Source of the DNA: Veillonella seminalis | Lineage (GTDB): Bacteria; Bacillota; Negativicutes; Veillonellales; Veillonellaceae | Reading direction: 5' to 3' | DNA: 64,000 nt | Assembly (NCBI RefSeq): GCF_003992065.1 | Contig: NZ_RQUZ01000012.1 | Span: forward strand, 19,440 to 83,439 | In this document: positions 28,825-37,619 of the stretch, one piece after another | How positions within the stretch are numbered: the first letter of the stretch is position 1 | Layout of the letters: each line of letters starts with the position of its first letter | Position numbers and translations under genes: made by a program | The notes under the pieces: generated by a model | The model's input: only the letters and a program-made list of their open reading frames with translations | Databases searched by the model: none | Told to the model about the DNA's origin: nothing

Positions 28825-29436
28825 ATGAAATCAGAATCAGGTAAAACCAGTGCGTTTTTTGCCTTTTTACGACGTTTGCGATTTATTCGTCGTTGGGGCT
28901 TGATGCGCAATATGGAACCGGAAAATAACCAGGAACACAGTCTTGATGTGGCATTTATCGTTCACAACTTGGCGTTATTACATAATTTAAACGGCGGTAC
29001 GGTCGACGTTAATCGTTTGGCCGTAGCCGCCATGTATCATGATGTGAGTGAAATTTTTACCGGCGATATGCCGACTCCGATTAAATATTTTCATCCCACA
29101 TTGCGTGAATTATATGGTCAAGTGGAACGATTGGCCCAAGAGAAGATGTTGCGTACGTTGCCGACGGAACTGCAAAAGGCCTATGAACCGTATTTGTTGG
29201 GCGAACTCGATGAAATAGAGTTAAAATTGCTCAAAGCGGCTGATACGATGGCGGCTTTTATGAAATGTGCCATCGAGAGAAAAGCCGGCAATGAGGAATT
29301 CAATGAAGCTTACGACAGTATATTAACAAAGCTCCACGCCATGGAATTACCGGCAGTGGAGCAGTTTTTGACATTATATATGGAACCTATGAGTGCATCG
29401 CTTGATACGCTTAATTATTCATCGTTAGATGAATGA
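28825..29436 (+). CDS. HD-domain phosphohydrolase, YfbR-like 5'-deoxynucleotidase
   Basis: 203-residue HD-superfamily protein. Metal ligands are visible in EHSLDVAFIVHNLALL (first His) and MYHDVSEIFTGDMPTPIKY (the HD pair), a pattern that fits YfbR, which dephosphorylates deoxyribonucleoside 5'-monophosphates. AAGGGGT lies before the ATG. Its 3' end overlaps the convergent QueG-like gene by 22 nt. Confidence 0.85.
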   Translation: MKSESGKTSAFFAFLRRLRFIRRWGLMRNMEPENNQEHSLDVAFIVHNLALLHNLNGGTVDVNRLAVAAMYHDVSEIFTGDMPTPIKYFHPTLRELYGQVERLAQEKMLRTLPTELQKAYEPYLLGELDEIELKLLKAADTMAAFMKCAIERKAGNEEFNEAYDSILTKLHAMELPAVEQFLTLYMEPMSASLDTLNYSSLDE

Positions 29437-30392
29437 GTGGTAAGCGGTGCCACCGGTTTTGCGGCTGAATCGGCCGATGAAGTTATTGCATTTGAGTCTG
29501 TGCCGGTGGTGTTTGTTTCGGCTATATAGTTAGCGTTGCGAAGCAGCACAGCTTTACCGCGCCACGCAAAGGCACGGTGGCCGTATTCGGCTTTGAATGT
29601 TTTATTGGTGAGTTCCGGCAGTTGCACCGGATTGACATAGGGTTCAACGGTTTGAAACTCCGGAATCGGTGTGGTTGGCACATTACGATTGTGCGGGCAC
29701 ACTTCTTGACAAATATCACAGCCCCAAATGAGGGGAGATTTTTGGATAATCGCTACTTCATCGGGGGGCAAGTCTCTTTTCTTCTGGGTGAGGTAGCTTT
29801 TGCATGTTTCAAAACCGAAGTCTTTATGGCCCAGTGATTGACCGGGACAAGATTTAATACAGCGATTGCAACTGAGACAGGTACCTTGCATAGGTTCGTC
29901 CGGCGTGAGTTCGCAAGAGGTTAAAAGAGTGCCGATTGAAGTGTAGCTGCCCCAAACCGGATGGATGAGGGACCTGTTTTTGCCAAAAATACCGAGACCT
30001 GCAAGATAGGCTATATACCGGTCGGCCATGGGCGATGTATCGCAGTGGATTTCAAATTCCACCGTTTGATCCAGTTCTTGCAGGGCCGCACCGAATCGTT
30101 TCAGATAGTCGGGGATGACCAGATGATAGTCGGGCCCCCAAGCGTAACGCGGTAAATTGACCGGCTGATCCGTTTTTATATAGTATGGGAAGAGACAGAC
30201 AATAGCACTCTTGGGCGTCTGTAATTGTGTATTGGCCGTGAGCCGTTCTTCCAAGGTGCCGTTAATAAACGGACAGGGCTTGTTCGTGTCGATATAGTTG
30301 GGCGCATCTTCCGGTAACGGCCATGGGGCGATACCTACGGCGGGAATATTTAATTTTTTTGCTATTTGAAAAATGTCGTTTCGTGTTATCAT
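29415..30392 (-). CDS. QueG-like epoxyqueuosine reductase / iron-sulfur protein
   Basis: About 325 residues with an N-terminal DUF1730-type cobalamin-binding domain and two 4Fe-4S motifs: CLSCNRCIKSCPGQSL and CDICQEVCPHNR. QueG performs the last step of queuosine synthesis in tRNA. The C-terminal about 40 residues after the core are poorly conserved and rich in Ser and Thr. The start is uncertain: ATG at 30392 is used, though an in-frame TTG at 30422 is possible; neither has a good ribosome site. Other DUF1730 ferredoxin proteins are an alternative. Confidence 0.75.
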   Translation of the reverse strand: MITRNDIFQIAKKLNIPAVGIAPWPLPEDAPNYIDTNKPCPFINGTLEERLTANTQLQTPKSAIVCLFPYYIKTDQPVNLPRYAWGPDYHLVIPDYLKRFGAALQELDQTVEFEIHCDTSPMADRYIAYLAGLGIFGKNRSLIHPVWGSYTSIGTLLTSCELTPDEPMQGTCLSCNRCIKSCPGQSLGHKDFGFETCKSYLTQKKRDLPPDEVAIIQKSPLIWGCDICQEVCPHNRNVPTTPIPEFQTVEPYVNPVQLPELTNKTFKAEYGHRAFAWRGKAVLLRNANYIAETNTTGTDSNAITSSADSAAKPVAPLTTHSSNDE

Positions 30393-30576
30393 GATACAGT
30401 TATTATGACAAATTTTGTACAAAAAAGCGATGACTTTTTATATATTACGGACGGCGTTCGATTATAATAAAAGTATATCAAGTCGCCATGTATGGTGCAT
30501 TTAATTTGGCAGTGCATTTATTTTATATAGTGGATAACAGGTGTAGCGAATCTGCATGTAGAGGTAGGAGGACATC

Positions 30577-31365
30577 ATGTTGATGTATCGGCAGTTATTG
30601 CAACCGAAGACGGTTGACGAGGCATATGAGATGGCCTTGAAATTTAAGACAGCTCCGTTTTTAGCCGGCGGCTGTTGGATCGGTTTAGGGACGTGGCGTT
30701 GGCCTTCAGTGATTGATATGAGTCAGTTGGGCTTAGATTATATTCGTGACGAAGAGAGCTATTATGCTATCGGAGCCATGGCAACCCAAGGCGATGTGGA
30801 ACGGTTTGAGCCCTTCAAAACCTATGCTAAAGGACTTTTAATCAAAGCAGTACATCCTATTTTGGGTGTTCAGTTTCGTAATATGGCCACCATGGGCGGT
30901 TCTGTGGCGGCTCGCTTCGGGTTTTCCGATATTTTGCCGGCTCTATTGGCGTTAAAGGCCGATGTAGTACTTCACAAAAACTGTGTTATGCCTTTAGCTG
31001 AATATATGAATTTTAAAGAACGGGATGTACTTGTAGAAATTCGTGTGCCTAAAGAGGTACGACCGGTGGCAATTAGTACTTTGCGTAAATCGACGAGCGA
31101 TTTTCCGTTTTTGACGGGTTCGCTTCGTAAGGATGAAACGGGCTATCATATGTATATCGGTTGTCGTCCGGCGGCTGCCCGTGAAGCGGTTAAGGCCGGT
31201 GAACTGTTGAGCACTAAAGGCGTAGCAGCCATTGATGAAGTGATGGCGACCGCTGCCGCTGAAATTGCGTTTCAGACAAATTCGCATGCGTCGACCGAGT
31301 ATCGCGCAGCTATGACAAAAGTACTGGTAAAACGCTTGGTGCAGGAGGTAGAGCAGTGGACGTAA
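30577..31365 (+). CDS. Molybdenum hydroxylase FAD subunit
   Basis: 262-residue medium subunit of the xanthine dehydrogenase family, binding FAD and passing electrons between the iron-sulfur subunit and an acceptor. It begins with YRQLLQPKTVDEAYEMA and carries FLAGGCWIG and the NMATMGGSVAARFGFSD flavin loop. GTAGGAGG precedes the ATG. It overlaps the 2Fe-2S gene by 10 nt, and the three subunits form a tight operon. The substrate cannot be read from the sequence. Confidence 0.88.
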   Translation: MLMYRQLLQPKTVDEAYEMALKFKTAPFLAGGCWIGLGTWRWPSVIDMSQLGLDYIRDEESYYAIGAMATQGDVERFEPFKTYAKGLLIKAVHPILGVQFRNMATMGGSVAARFGFSDILPALLALKADVVLHKNCVMPLAEYMNFKERDVLVEIRVPKEVRPVAISTLRKSTSDFPFLTGSLRKDETGYHMYIGCRPAAAREAVKAGELLSTKGVAAIDEVMATAAAEIAFQTNSHASTEYRAAMTKVLVKRLVQEVEQWT

Positions 31366-31811
31366 GTTTAACAGTAAATGGTAAAAAAATACAGGTGTCG
31401 GTTGAACCGGATGAAATGTTATTGACTACGTTACGCGGCCAAGGTTATTTCAGTACGCGACGCGGCTGCGATACGCTTAATTGCGGCCTTTGTACCGTAT
31501 GGCTCGACGGGAAGACTATTTTGTCCTGTTCGTATCTGACTTATCGGGCGGCCGGCCATGAAGTGACGACGCTCGAGGGCCTTGCCGATGAAGCAGCTCT
31601 TTTGGCGGATTGTTTGGCAGCCGAAGGCGCCGATCAATGCGGTTACTGTACCACGGGCATGATGATGAGTGCTATGGCGTTACGCCGTCAAAATCCAAAT
31701 CCGACCGATGAAGAAATTAAGGATTTTCTCGTAGGCAATTTGTGCCGTTGTACCGGTTATGAATCGCATTTGCGCGGCATTCGTCGTTACTTGCAGGAGG
31801 TAGAGGCATGA
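31356..31811 (+). CDS. Molybdenum hydroxylase 2Fe-2S subunit
   Basis: 151-residue small subunit with two 2Fe-2S clusters. The N-terminal plant-ferredoxin-like cluster is RGCDTLNCGLC plus a later Cys at SCSYL. The C-terminal helical cluster is CGYCTTGMMMS with GNLCRCTGY. Translation starts at GTG 31356 inside the FAD subunit, preceded by GCAGGAGG, and the stop overlaps the large-subunit ATG, indicating translational coupling. Confidence 0.9.
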   Translation: MDVSLTVNGKKIQVSVEPDEMLLTTLRGQGYFSTRRGCDTLNCGLCTVWLDGKTILSCSYLTYRAAGHEVTTLEGLADEAALLADCLAAEGADQCGYCTTGMMMSAMALRRQNPNPTDEEIKDFLVGNLCRCTGYESHLRGIRRYLQEVEA

Positions 31812-34120
31812 GTGAAGAACAAAAAGTACGTCAACATGTGGGTAAGTCGTACAAGAAAATTGATGCCGCTACGATTTTGAGCGGCCGTGCCGCTTATACG
31901 GAAGATTTTATACCGCCTCATGCACTGGTAATTAAAGTATTGCGCAGCCCGCATCCGATGGCGAAGATTCTTGATATTAACGCTACGGTAGCGTTGAAAT
32001 TACCGGGCGTTGAAGCGGTTTTTACCTATAAAGATGTGCCGAAGACACGCTTTACTTTAGCCGGTCAGACCTTTCCGGAACCATCCGCCTATGATTCTTT
32101 AATTTTAGATCAATATGTGCGGTATGTGGGGGATGCGGTGGCACTCATTGTAGCCAAAGACGAAGCGACCGCTTTGCAAGCCATGAAGGTAATTCGCGTT
32201 ACTTATGATGTGATGGAACCGGTTCTCGATATGCGCACTGCGTTAGATCATCCGACAGTGATTCATCCGGAAGATGATTTGGATTACAATATGCCGGTCG
32301 GCGGCGATCCTAAACGCAATTTGGCTTGTTCGTACAGCCGCGTTGTAGGCGATGTTGAAGGGGAATTGGCAAAGTGCGATTATGTGGTGGAAGATACATA
32401 TTTTGACCAGGCAACGATTCAAACAGCCATGGAAACATTCCGTACATTCTGCACCATTGACCAATTCGGCCGCCTTGTATGTACCAGTTCGACCCAGATT
32501 CCGTTCCATGTACGTCGTCATATTGCTCGAGCCTTGGAAATCCCGGCCACTAAAGTGCGTGTTATTAAACCGCGTATCGGTGGCGGCTTCGGTTCTAAAC
32601 AAACGGCGTGCACCGAATTGTTCGTAGCGTTTGTAACTTGGACTTTGAAAAAACCGGCTGTTTTAATTTATGACCGTCACGAAGCGAATAACTGCTCAAC
32701 CAGTCGTCATGCGCGTGAGTGGAAAATTCGGTTGGGGGCTACTAAAGACGGTATCATTCAGGTTATCGACATGGTAGCCGTGTCGGATGCCGGTGCTTAC
32801 GGTACCCATGCTTTTACGACGTTTACAGCCGGTGAACATAAGTCGGTACCGCTCTATAATAAAGGCAAGGCAGTTCGCTATGAATCGAACATCGTCTACA
32901 CCAATCATATGGCAGGCGGTGCGTTCCGTGGTTATGGGGCCACGGAAGCCTTGTGGCCGCTTGAATGTGCGGTAACCAAATTGGCTAAAAAAATGGGCGT
33001 TGATGAAATCGAATTGCGCCTCAAAAACCTCATCAATGTTGGCGAGCGTTCGCAAGTATACGAACCTGGCGAAGTGCTCGAATCGGGGCTTTTAAAAGAA
33101 GCAATTGCCAAAGCCAAGGCTATGGCCCGTTGGGATGAACGGCCGCACAGCTGGCAGATTGATGAAACCCATCGCGGCGGTTTAGGTGTGGCATTGGCGT
33201 TCCAAGGATCCGGTGTTGCCAATATCGATACGGCCTCGGTTGAAATTAAATTGCAAGATGACGGTAGTTATACTTTATATACCGGGTCCACCGATATGGG
33301 CACCGGCTCCAATACGATTCTCATGCAGATGGCTTGCGAAGTACTTGGCTGTCCGCTTGATCACATGACTTGTTATGAAGCGGATACGGATGTAGTGCCG
33401 TTCGATCCGGGTTCTTATGCATCGAGTACTACTTATGTAACAGGAACAGCGGCTAAAATGGCGGCCGAAGATTTACGAGCTAAATTAATTAAGACGTTCG
33501 CCACTTATTTGGGAATAAGTGAAGCTGATATTGATTTTGACGGGGTAACTGCCAGAACTAAAGATGGTCAAAAAGCTATGACTACGCAGGAATTGGCACC
33601 TAAATTATTGGTAAGCTTCGGACCGGCGGCACAGCAACTTGTGGGGTTTGCCACTTGGGGCAGTCATACCTCACCGCCACCATTTATGATTGGTATTGCG
33701 GAAGTCAGTGTCGATACGGAGACGGGTCAGGTAACGCCGCTCGATTATTATGCGGTTGTGGATTGCGGTACGGTGATCAATCCGAAATTAGCCAGAGTTC
33801 AAGCCGAAGGCGGTATTGTACAGGGCATCGGTATGGCTTTGACGGAAGAAATAAACTATTCGAGTACGGGTCGCTTAGAAACAAATAACTTAATGCGCTA
33901 TAAAATCCCAACGCGCCTCGATATGGGACGTCTTCACGTAGATTTTGTAGAATCCCATGAACCGACAGGGGCTTTCGGTGTGAAATCTATTGGCGAAGTA
34001 GTCATTAATACTTCCTGCCCGGCTATTCAAGGCGCCATCTTAAATGCATGCGGAGCAGAATTAACTACATTACCTATGATTTCAGAAAAGGTATTTCAGG
34101 CCTTGATGGCGAAACAATAA
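31808..34120 (+). CDS. Molybdenum hydroxylase large catalytic subunit
   Basis: 770-residue molybdopterin-binding subunit of the xanthine dehydrogenase/aldehyde oxidase family. Cofactor motifs include IGGGFGSKQ and GAFRGYGATE; the active-site base is the Glu of GVKSIGE near the C-terminus. The flanking yqeC, mocA, yqeB and XdhC genes imply a selenium-dependent enzyme carrying a labile Se atom rather than a selenocysteine. The substrate could be a purine, nicotinate or another heterocycle; nothing here decides. Confidence 0.88.
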   Translation: MSEEQKVRQHVGKSYKKIDAATILSGRAAYTEDFIPPHALVIKVLRSPHPMAKILDINATVALKLPGVEAVFTYKDVPKTRFTLAGQTFPEPSAYDSLILDQYVRYVGDAVALIVAKDEATALQAMKVIRVTYDVMEPVLDMRTALDHPTVIHPEDDLDYNMPVGGDPKRNLACSYSRVVGDVEGELAKCDYVVEDTYFDQATIQTAMETFRTFCTIDQFGRLVCTSSTQIPFHVRRHIARALEIPATKVRVIKPRIGGGFGSKQTACTELFVAFVTWTLKKPAVLIYDRHEANNCSTSRHAREWKIRLGATKDGIIQVIDMVAVSDAGAYGTHAFTTFTAGEHKSVPLYNKGKAVRYESNIVYTNHMAGGAFRGYGATEALWPLECAVTKLAKKMGVDEIELRLKNLINVGERSQVYEPGEVLESGLLKEAIAKAKAMARWDERPHSWQIDETHRGGLGVALAFQGSGVANIDTASVEIKLQDDGSYTLYTGSTDMGTGSNTILMQMACEVLGCPLDHMTCYEADTDVVPFDPGSYASSTTYVTGTAAKMAAEDLRAKLIKTFATYLGISEADIDFDGVTARTKDGQKAMTTQELAPKLLVSFGPAAQQLVGFATWGSHTSPPPFMIGIAEVSVDTETGQVTPLDYYAVVDCGTVINPKLARVQAEGGIVQGIGMALTEEINYSSTGRLETNNLMRYKIPTRLDMGRLHVDFVESHEPTGAFGVKSIGEVVINTSCPAIQGAILNACGAELTTLPMISEKVFQALMAKQ

Positions 34121-34175
34121 AGGGTAGGTATTTAATTTCGAGCCAGAAGAGTGCTCGCACTGAGGAGGAACGGCC

Positions 34176-34934
34176 ATGATGATTCAAGCTAAACATTGGA
34201 ATTCGTTGATTGAACCGGGTATAACAGCCATTGTAGGGGCTGGCGGTAAGACAACAGTACTCTCTAAATTGGTAGAATATGCAGGATTAATAGGAGCGCC
34301 GACTTTAGTTACGACTACTACCAAACTGTATGAATCTCAGGTAGCTTTATGGAATCCGTATTATGGGACAGATTTTAATGATGCGGAAGAAGCCTGTCAC
34401 AAAGCTATGCAGCGGGGGCGCTGTGCAGCTTGGTTCAGCAGTGTTGATGGCACTAAAGTAACCTCTTTGAAGCCTCAGGCTATTGATGCGATGCACATGG
34501 TACATCCAAATTGGCAAATTTTGGTTGAAGCGGACGGTGCTAAAGAAAAATGGGTAAAGGCACCAAAAACGACGGAACCGATTATCCCATCTCAAACGAC
34601 TACCACAATTGGCGTAGTCAATTTGCAGATGCTCGGCACCGAACTCACAGAAGAACATGTTCATAATTTAGGCGCCGTTGCCAATATTATGGAGCGCGCC
34701 GAAGGTGCTGTGGTAACATCTTCGATGCTGGCTCGTTTGGTATTGCATCCGCAGGGCTTATTCCAATACAGTCAAGGCAAACGGATTTTATTCTGTACTG
34801 GTTATGATACGGTGCAACATCGTATCATTGATGCCTTCCTTGATGCGTTATCGGACAGCAAATTCTCCATGATTGTATTGGCTGACGGCTATAAAGCCAG
34901 CTGTGAAATTGCTCGCGTTATTCAGTGGCAGTAG
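34176..34934 (+). CDS. yqeC: Selenium-dependent hydroxylase accessory protein YqeC
   Basis: 252-residue ATP-binding protein. A P-loop-like AIVGAGGKTTVLSKLVEY near residue 18 and EADGAKEKWVKAP in the middle are YqeC hallmarks. YqeC co-occurs with selenium-dependent molybdenum hydroxylases and is proposed to help install the labile Se; this is from family studies. It lies 55 nt after the large subunit with GAGGAGG ahead of the ATG, so it is part of the cluster. Confidence 0.82.
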   Translation: MMIQAKHWNSLIEPGITAIVGAGGKTTVLSKLVEYAGLIGAPTLVTTTTKLYESQVALWNPYYGTDFNDAEEACHKAMQRGRCAAWFSSVDGTKVTSLKPQAIDAMHMVHPNWQILVEADGAKEKWVKAPKTTEPIIPSQTTTTIGVVNLQMLGTELTEEHVHNLGAVANIMERAEGAVVTSSMLARLVLHPQGLFQYSQGKRILFCTGYDTVQHRIIDAFLDALSDSKFSMIVLADGYKASCEIARVIQWQ

Positions 34935-35032
34935 CAATCGTTCTCAGTCGCTTTACGTTACGTTCGGTGAATTATGTAGGGGAAATCCGGTAAGAGCCAA
35001 CGTAGTGAAGCGGACATTGACAGGAATTAGTA

Positions 35033-35644
35033 ATGGATATTGATGTAGTAATTTTGGCGGCCGGTCTCAGCCGCCGTATGGGGACTTCTAAAATATTGTT
35101 GCCTTGGCGCGGCCGTACACTTCTGGATGCGGCCTGTGAGGTATACGGCGATTTGGGAGGTAATAAAATTGTAGTTACGGGAGGCGAACAAGCAACCGAA
35201 GCGGCACAAATAGCTAATTCATGGGGATTTACGGCTGTTTATAATGAAGCACCGGAAAGAGGGCAAAGTAGTTCCTTGGCCAAGGGCATCGCTGCTTTAG
35301 CGAATTCCCCACGGCCGGTACTTTGTGCTGTGGCGGATCAACCCCTTATAACGCAAGAGGCTGTCCGTAAAATGCAAAAGGGCTATAGTGTGCTTAATCA
35401 AGATGATAAACTGATTTTGTGTCCGTTATACGGACACAATAAAGAACGGGGAAATCCGGTTATTTTCGGACCCGTATGGAAAGACGCTTTACAACAGTTA
35501 GTGGGGGATGAAGGGGGCCGCCGACTTATGCGCGGCGAAGCAAAAGATTTTGTGCAATTTATCGAAATTTCAGAACCTATCGGCGTTGATGTTGATACGC
35601 CGTTTGAATATGAACAGTTGTATAATAGGCGAGGAAAAATATGA
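35033..35644 (+). CDS. mocA: MocA-type molybdenum cofactor nucleotidyltransferase
   Basis: 203-residue NTP transferase of the MobA/MocA family. LAAGLSRRMGTSKILLPWRG is the N-terminal nucleotide loop, ADQPLI the metal-binding site and GNPVIF a family block. MocA adds CMP to molybdopterin to make the dinucleotide cofactor used by hydroxylases. The stop overlaps the yqeB ATG. The 98-nt gap before it contains a weak inverted repeat (CGCTTTACGTTACG with CGTAGTGAAGCG). Confidence 0.82.
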   Translation: MDIDVVILAAGLSRRMGTSKILLPWRGRTLLDAACEVYGDLGGNKIVVTGGEQATEAAQIANSWGFTAVYNEAPERGQSSSLAKGIAALANSPRPVLCAVADQPLITQEAVRKMQKGYSVLNQDDKLILCPLYGHNKERGNPVIFGPVWKDALQQLVGDEGGRRLMRGEAKDFVQFIEISEPIGVDVDTPFEYEQLYNRRGKI

Positions 35645-36447
35645 AACCATTAATACTTATGCGCAGTGGCGGCGATATTGCCTCCGGGTGTGTGTATCGT
35701 TTACGACGCGCAGGTTTTCGTGTTGTGATAAATGAATTACCGATTCCAACGATGATTCGTCGCAAGGTGTGTTACGGGGCGGCGGTACATCGCGGGGAAG
35801 TTTTATTGGAACGTTACGTGGCACGCCATGTGACATTGGCGGAAGCACAAGGCATATTGGAGCGCGGCGAAGATATAATACCGGTAGTGACAGAAGACTA
35901 TCGAACTGTTTTAGAGGCAATAAAACCGGATGTGGTGGTGGACGCTATCTTGGCGAAGCGCAATGTCGGTACGCGCAATGATGATGCACCGCTCGTTATC
36001 GGTTGCGGCCCGGGTTTTACGGCCGGTGATGATGTGAACGTGGTAGTAGAAACCATGCGCGGTCATACATTAGGCCGTTGTATTTATGAAGGATCCGCCT
36101 TACCGAATACGGGGGTACCCGGTAATGTAGGCGGTTATACGTATGAGCGTGTAATGCATTCGCCGTGTGACGGTTTATTCACGGCTCGCCGTCATATCGG
36201 CGAAGAAGTGGAAGCCGGTGAAACTATCGGTTTTGTAGACGGTACACCGGTTGTGTCGCAGATTGCCGGCATTTTGCGCGGTGTATTGGCCTCCGGTTTA
36301 ATGGTAACTAAAGGTTTTAAATTGGCTGATGTGGATGCACGTTGTGAACGCTCCCATTGTTATTCTATTTCCGACAAGGCATTAGCCGTTGCCGGCGGTG
36401 TCATGGAGGCCATTTTAGCTTTTATGCACGAAGAAGAGTTATTTTAA
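35641..36447 (+). CDS. yqeB: Selenium-dependent molybdenum hydroxylase system protein YqeB
   Basis: 268 residues of the YqeB/EF2563 family, whose presence marks organisms with the labile-selenium cofactor. It has the opening LILMRSGGDIASGC, the DAILAKRNVGT block, GCGPGFTAGDDV and a biotinyl-like CDGLFTARRHIGEEVEAGE segment. It overlaps mocA by 4 nt. The biochemical role is still not settled. Confidence 0.85.
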   Translation: MKPLILMRSGGDIASGCVYRLRRAGFRVVINELPIPTMIRRKVCYGAAVHRGEVLLERYVARHVTLAEAQGILERGEDIIPVVTEDYRTVLEAIKPDVVVDAILAKRNVGTRNDDAPLVIGCGPGFTAGDDVNVVVETMRGHTLGRCIYEGSALPNTGVPGNVGGYTYERVMHSPCDGLFTARRHIGEEVEAGETIGFVDGTPVVSQIAGILRGVLASGLMVTKGFKLADVDARCERSHCYSISDKALAVAGGVMEAILAFMHEEELF

Positions 36448-36461
36448 ATTTTGAGGTTTTT

Positions 36462-37178
36462 ATGAGCTTATATGATGTAATTGAACAGCGTTTGGCACAG
36501 GATGAAAAATCAATTATGGTAACCGTGCTGAGCGGTGAACGCCAAGGCGATAAAGTCTTGTATAATGAAAAAGGCGATGTCGTATACGGCAACGCGGTTG
36601 ACGGTATTTGCATTAATCCGGAACAGCGACCTGAAGTATTGAATTTAGGTGCCATGGAATGCTTTGTGCAACCGGTCGAAAAGGACCCTGAAGTATTGGT
36701 GTTGGGCGCCGGTCATGTGAGTCGTTGTATCGCCGATATGCTTCTCTTTATTGGCTGTCATGTTACTGTTGCTGACGATCGGGCGGAATATTTGCGTCCC
36801 GATTTTTTCGATGAACGCGTGCGTCGTCAATGCATTGATTTCAATGATTTGGCTTCGCAACTGCCGCTAAAAAATTATAAGGGCATTATCATCGTTACCA
36901 GAGCTCATGAATACGACAGTATTTGTCTTAATCAAGTGCGTCATTTGGTCGATTCTGCTTACATGGGTGTTATGGGCAGTCATAAGCGTATTTTTCACGC
37001 TTTTGAAGTATTGAAAGAAGAAGGTTGGACACAGCAGGAATTAGATAAAATTTATGCACCTATCGGTTTGTCTTTGGGTGCAGATACACCGGAAGAAATT
37101 GCTTTATCTATTGTGAGTGAATACTTGGCAGTAACTCGCGGGCGCAAGGGCGGTTTCTTGTCGGAAGGAAGTAAGTAA
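36462..37178 (+). CDS. XdhC family accessory protein (Rossmann part)
   Basis: 238 residues. A divergent N-terminal XdhC/CoxI-like segment is followed by a Rossmann domain starting at VLVLGAGHVSRCIADML and ending MGVMGSHKR...GLSLGADTPEEIALSI, the XdhC C-terminal signature. XdhC guards and inserts the sulfurated cofactor. ATG 36462 has TGAGG 6 nt upstream and avoids overlap with yqeB. A separate CoxI-domain gene follows after 2 nt. Confidence 0.82.
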   Translation: MSLYDVIEQRLAQDEKSIMVTVLSGERQGDKVLYNEKGDVVYGNAVDGICINPEQRPEVLNLGAMECFVQPVEKDPEVLVLGAGHVSRCIADMLLFIGCHVTVADDRAEYLRPDFFDERVRRQCIDFNDLASQLPLKNYKGIIIVTRAHEYDSICLNQVRHLVDSAYMGVMGSHKRIFHAFEVLKEEGWTQQELDKIYAPIGLSLGADTPEEIALSIVSEYLAVTRGRKGGFLSEGSK

Positions 37179-37180
37179 GC

Positions 37181-37495
37181 ATGAAACGAGAATTTGTCCG
37201 CTATTTGCAGGGACATGAGAGAGATACATTGGCCATTGCCACCATTTTACAAACCCAAGGATCTACGCCTCGTAAGGCGGGAACCACTATGGTAGTACAT
37301 CCCGACGGTTCCATTTTCGGTACTATCGGCGGCGGTCGGGCAGAAAATGAAATTCGTTTGAGTGCGCTTGATGCACTGAAACATAAAGAGGCTCATCGTC
37401 GTATTACCGTTGACTTGAATGATGATGTAGCCGTTAAAGAAGGCATGGTTTGCGGCGGTAATTTGGATGTCTGGATTGAGACTCAGAATGTGTAA
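37181..37495 (+). CDS. XdhC/CoxI N-terminal domain protein
   Basis: 104 residues containing only the XdhC_CoxI domain: ATILQTQGSTPRKAGTTMVV, GTIGGGRAENEI and MVCGGNLDVWIE with the conserved Cys. This domain normally forms the first half of a single XdhC chain. Here it is a separate gene placed after the Rossmann half, so the two may work as a complex or as independent chaperones. It is the last gene of the hydroxylase cluster. Confidence 0.82.
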   Translation: MKREFVRYLQGHERDTLAIATILQTQGSTPRKAGTTMVVHPDGSIFGTIGGGRAENEIRLSALDALKHKEAHRRITVDLNDDVAVKEGMVCGGNLDVWIETQNV

Positions 37496-37550
37496 TTAGC
37501 TGTATTTCTTGGTTATCAAATTTACAGCACGCTTAAAATAAGGTAAAATA

Positions 37551-37585
37551 AAAGAGTACCTGTGCATCAGCGCAGAGTACTCTTT
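37551..37585 (+). terminator. Terminator between the hydroxylase cluster and cdaA
   Basis: AAAGAGTAC-CTGTGC, ATCA loop, GCGCAG-(A)-GTACTCTTT: a 15-bp stem with one bulge. The tail TATTTATTTG is T-rich. cdaA begins 35 nt later. Confidence 0.8.
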
Positions 37586-37619
37586 ATTTATTTGTGAACC
37601 TCCTGAGGAGTGGTTATAT

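Noticed and set aside
31808..34120. Selenocysteine in the hydroxylase large subunit
   Set aside because: The frame is continuous without an internal TGA; selenium in this class is a labile cofactor atom.
36357..36461. N-terminal extension of the XdhC-like protein
   Set aside because: It would overlap yqeB by about 90 nt; the ATG at 36462 has its own SD.
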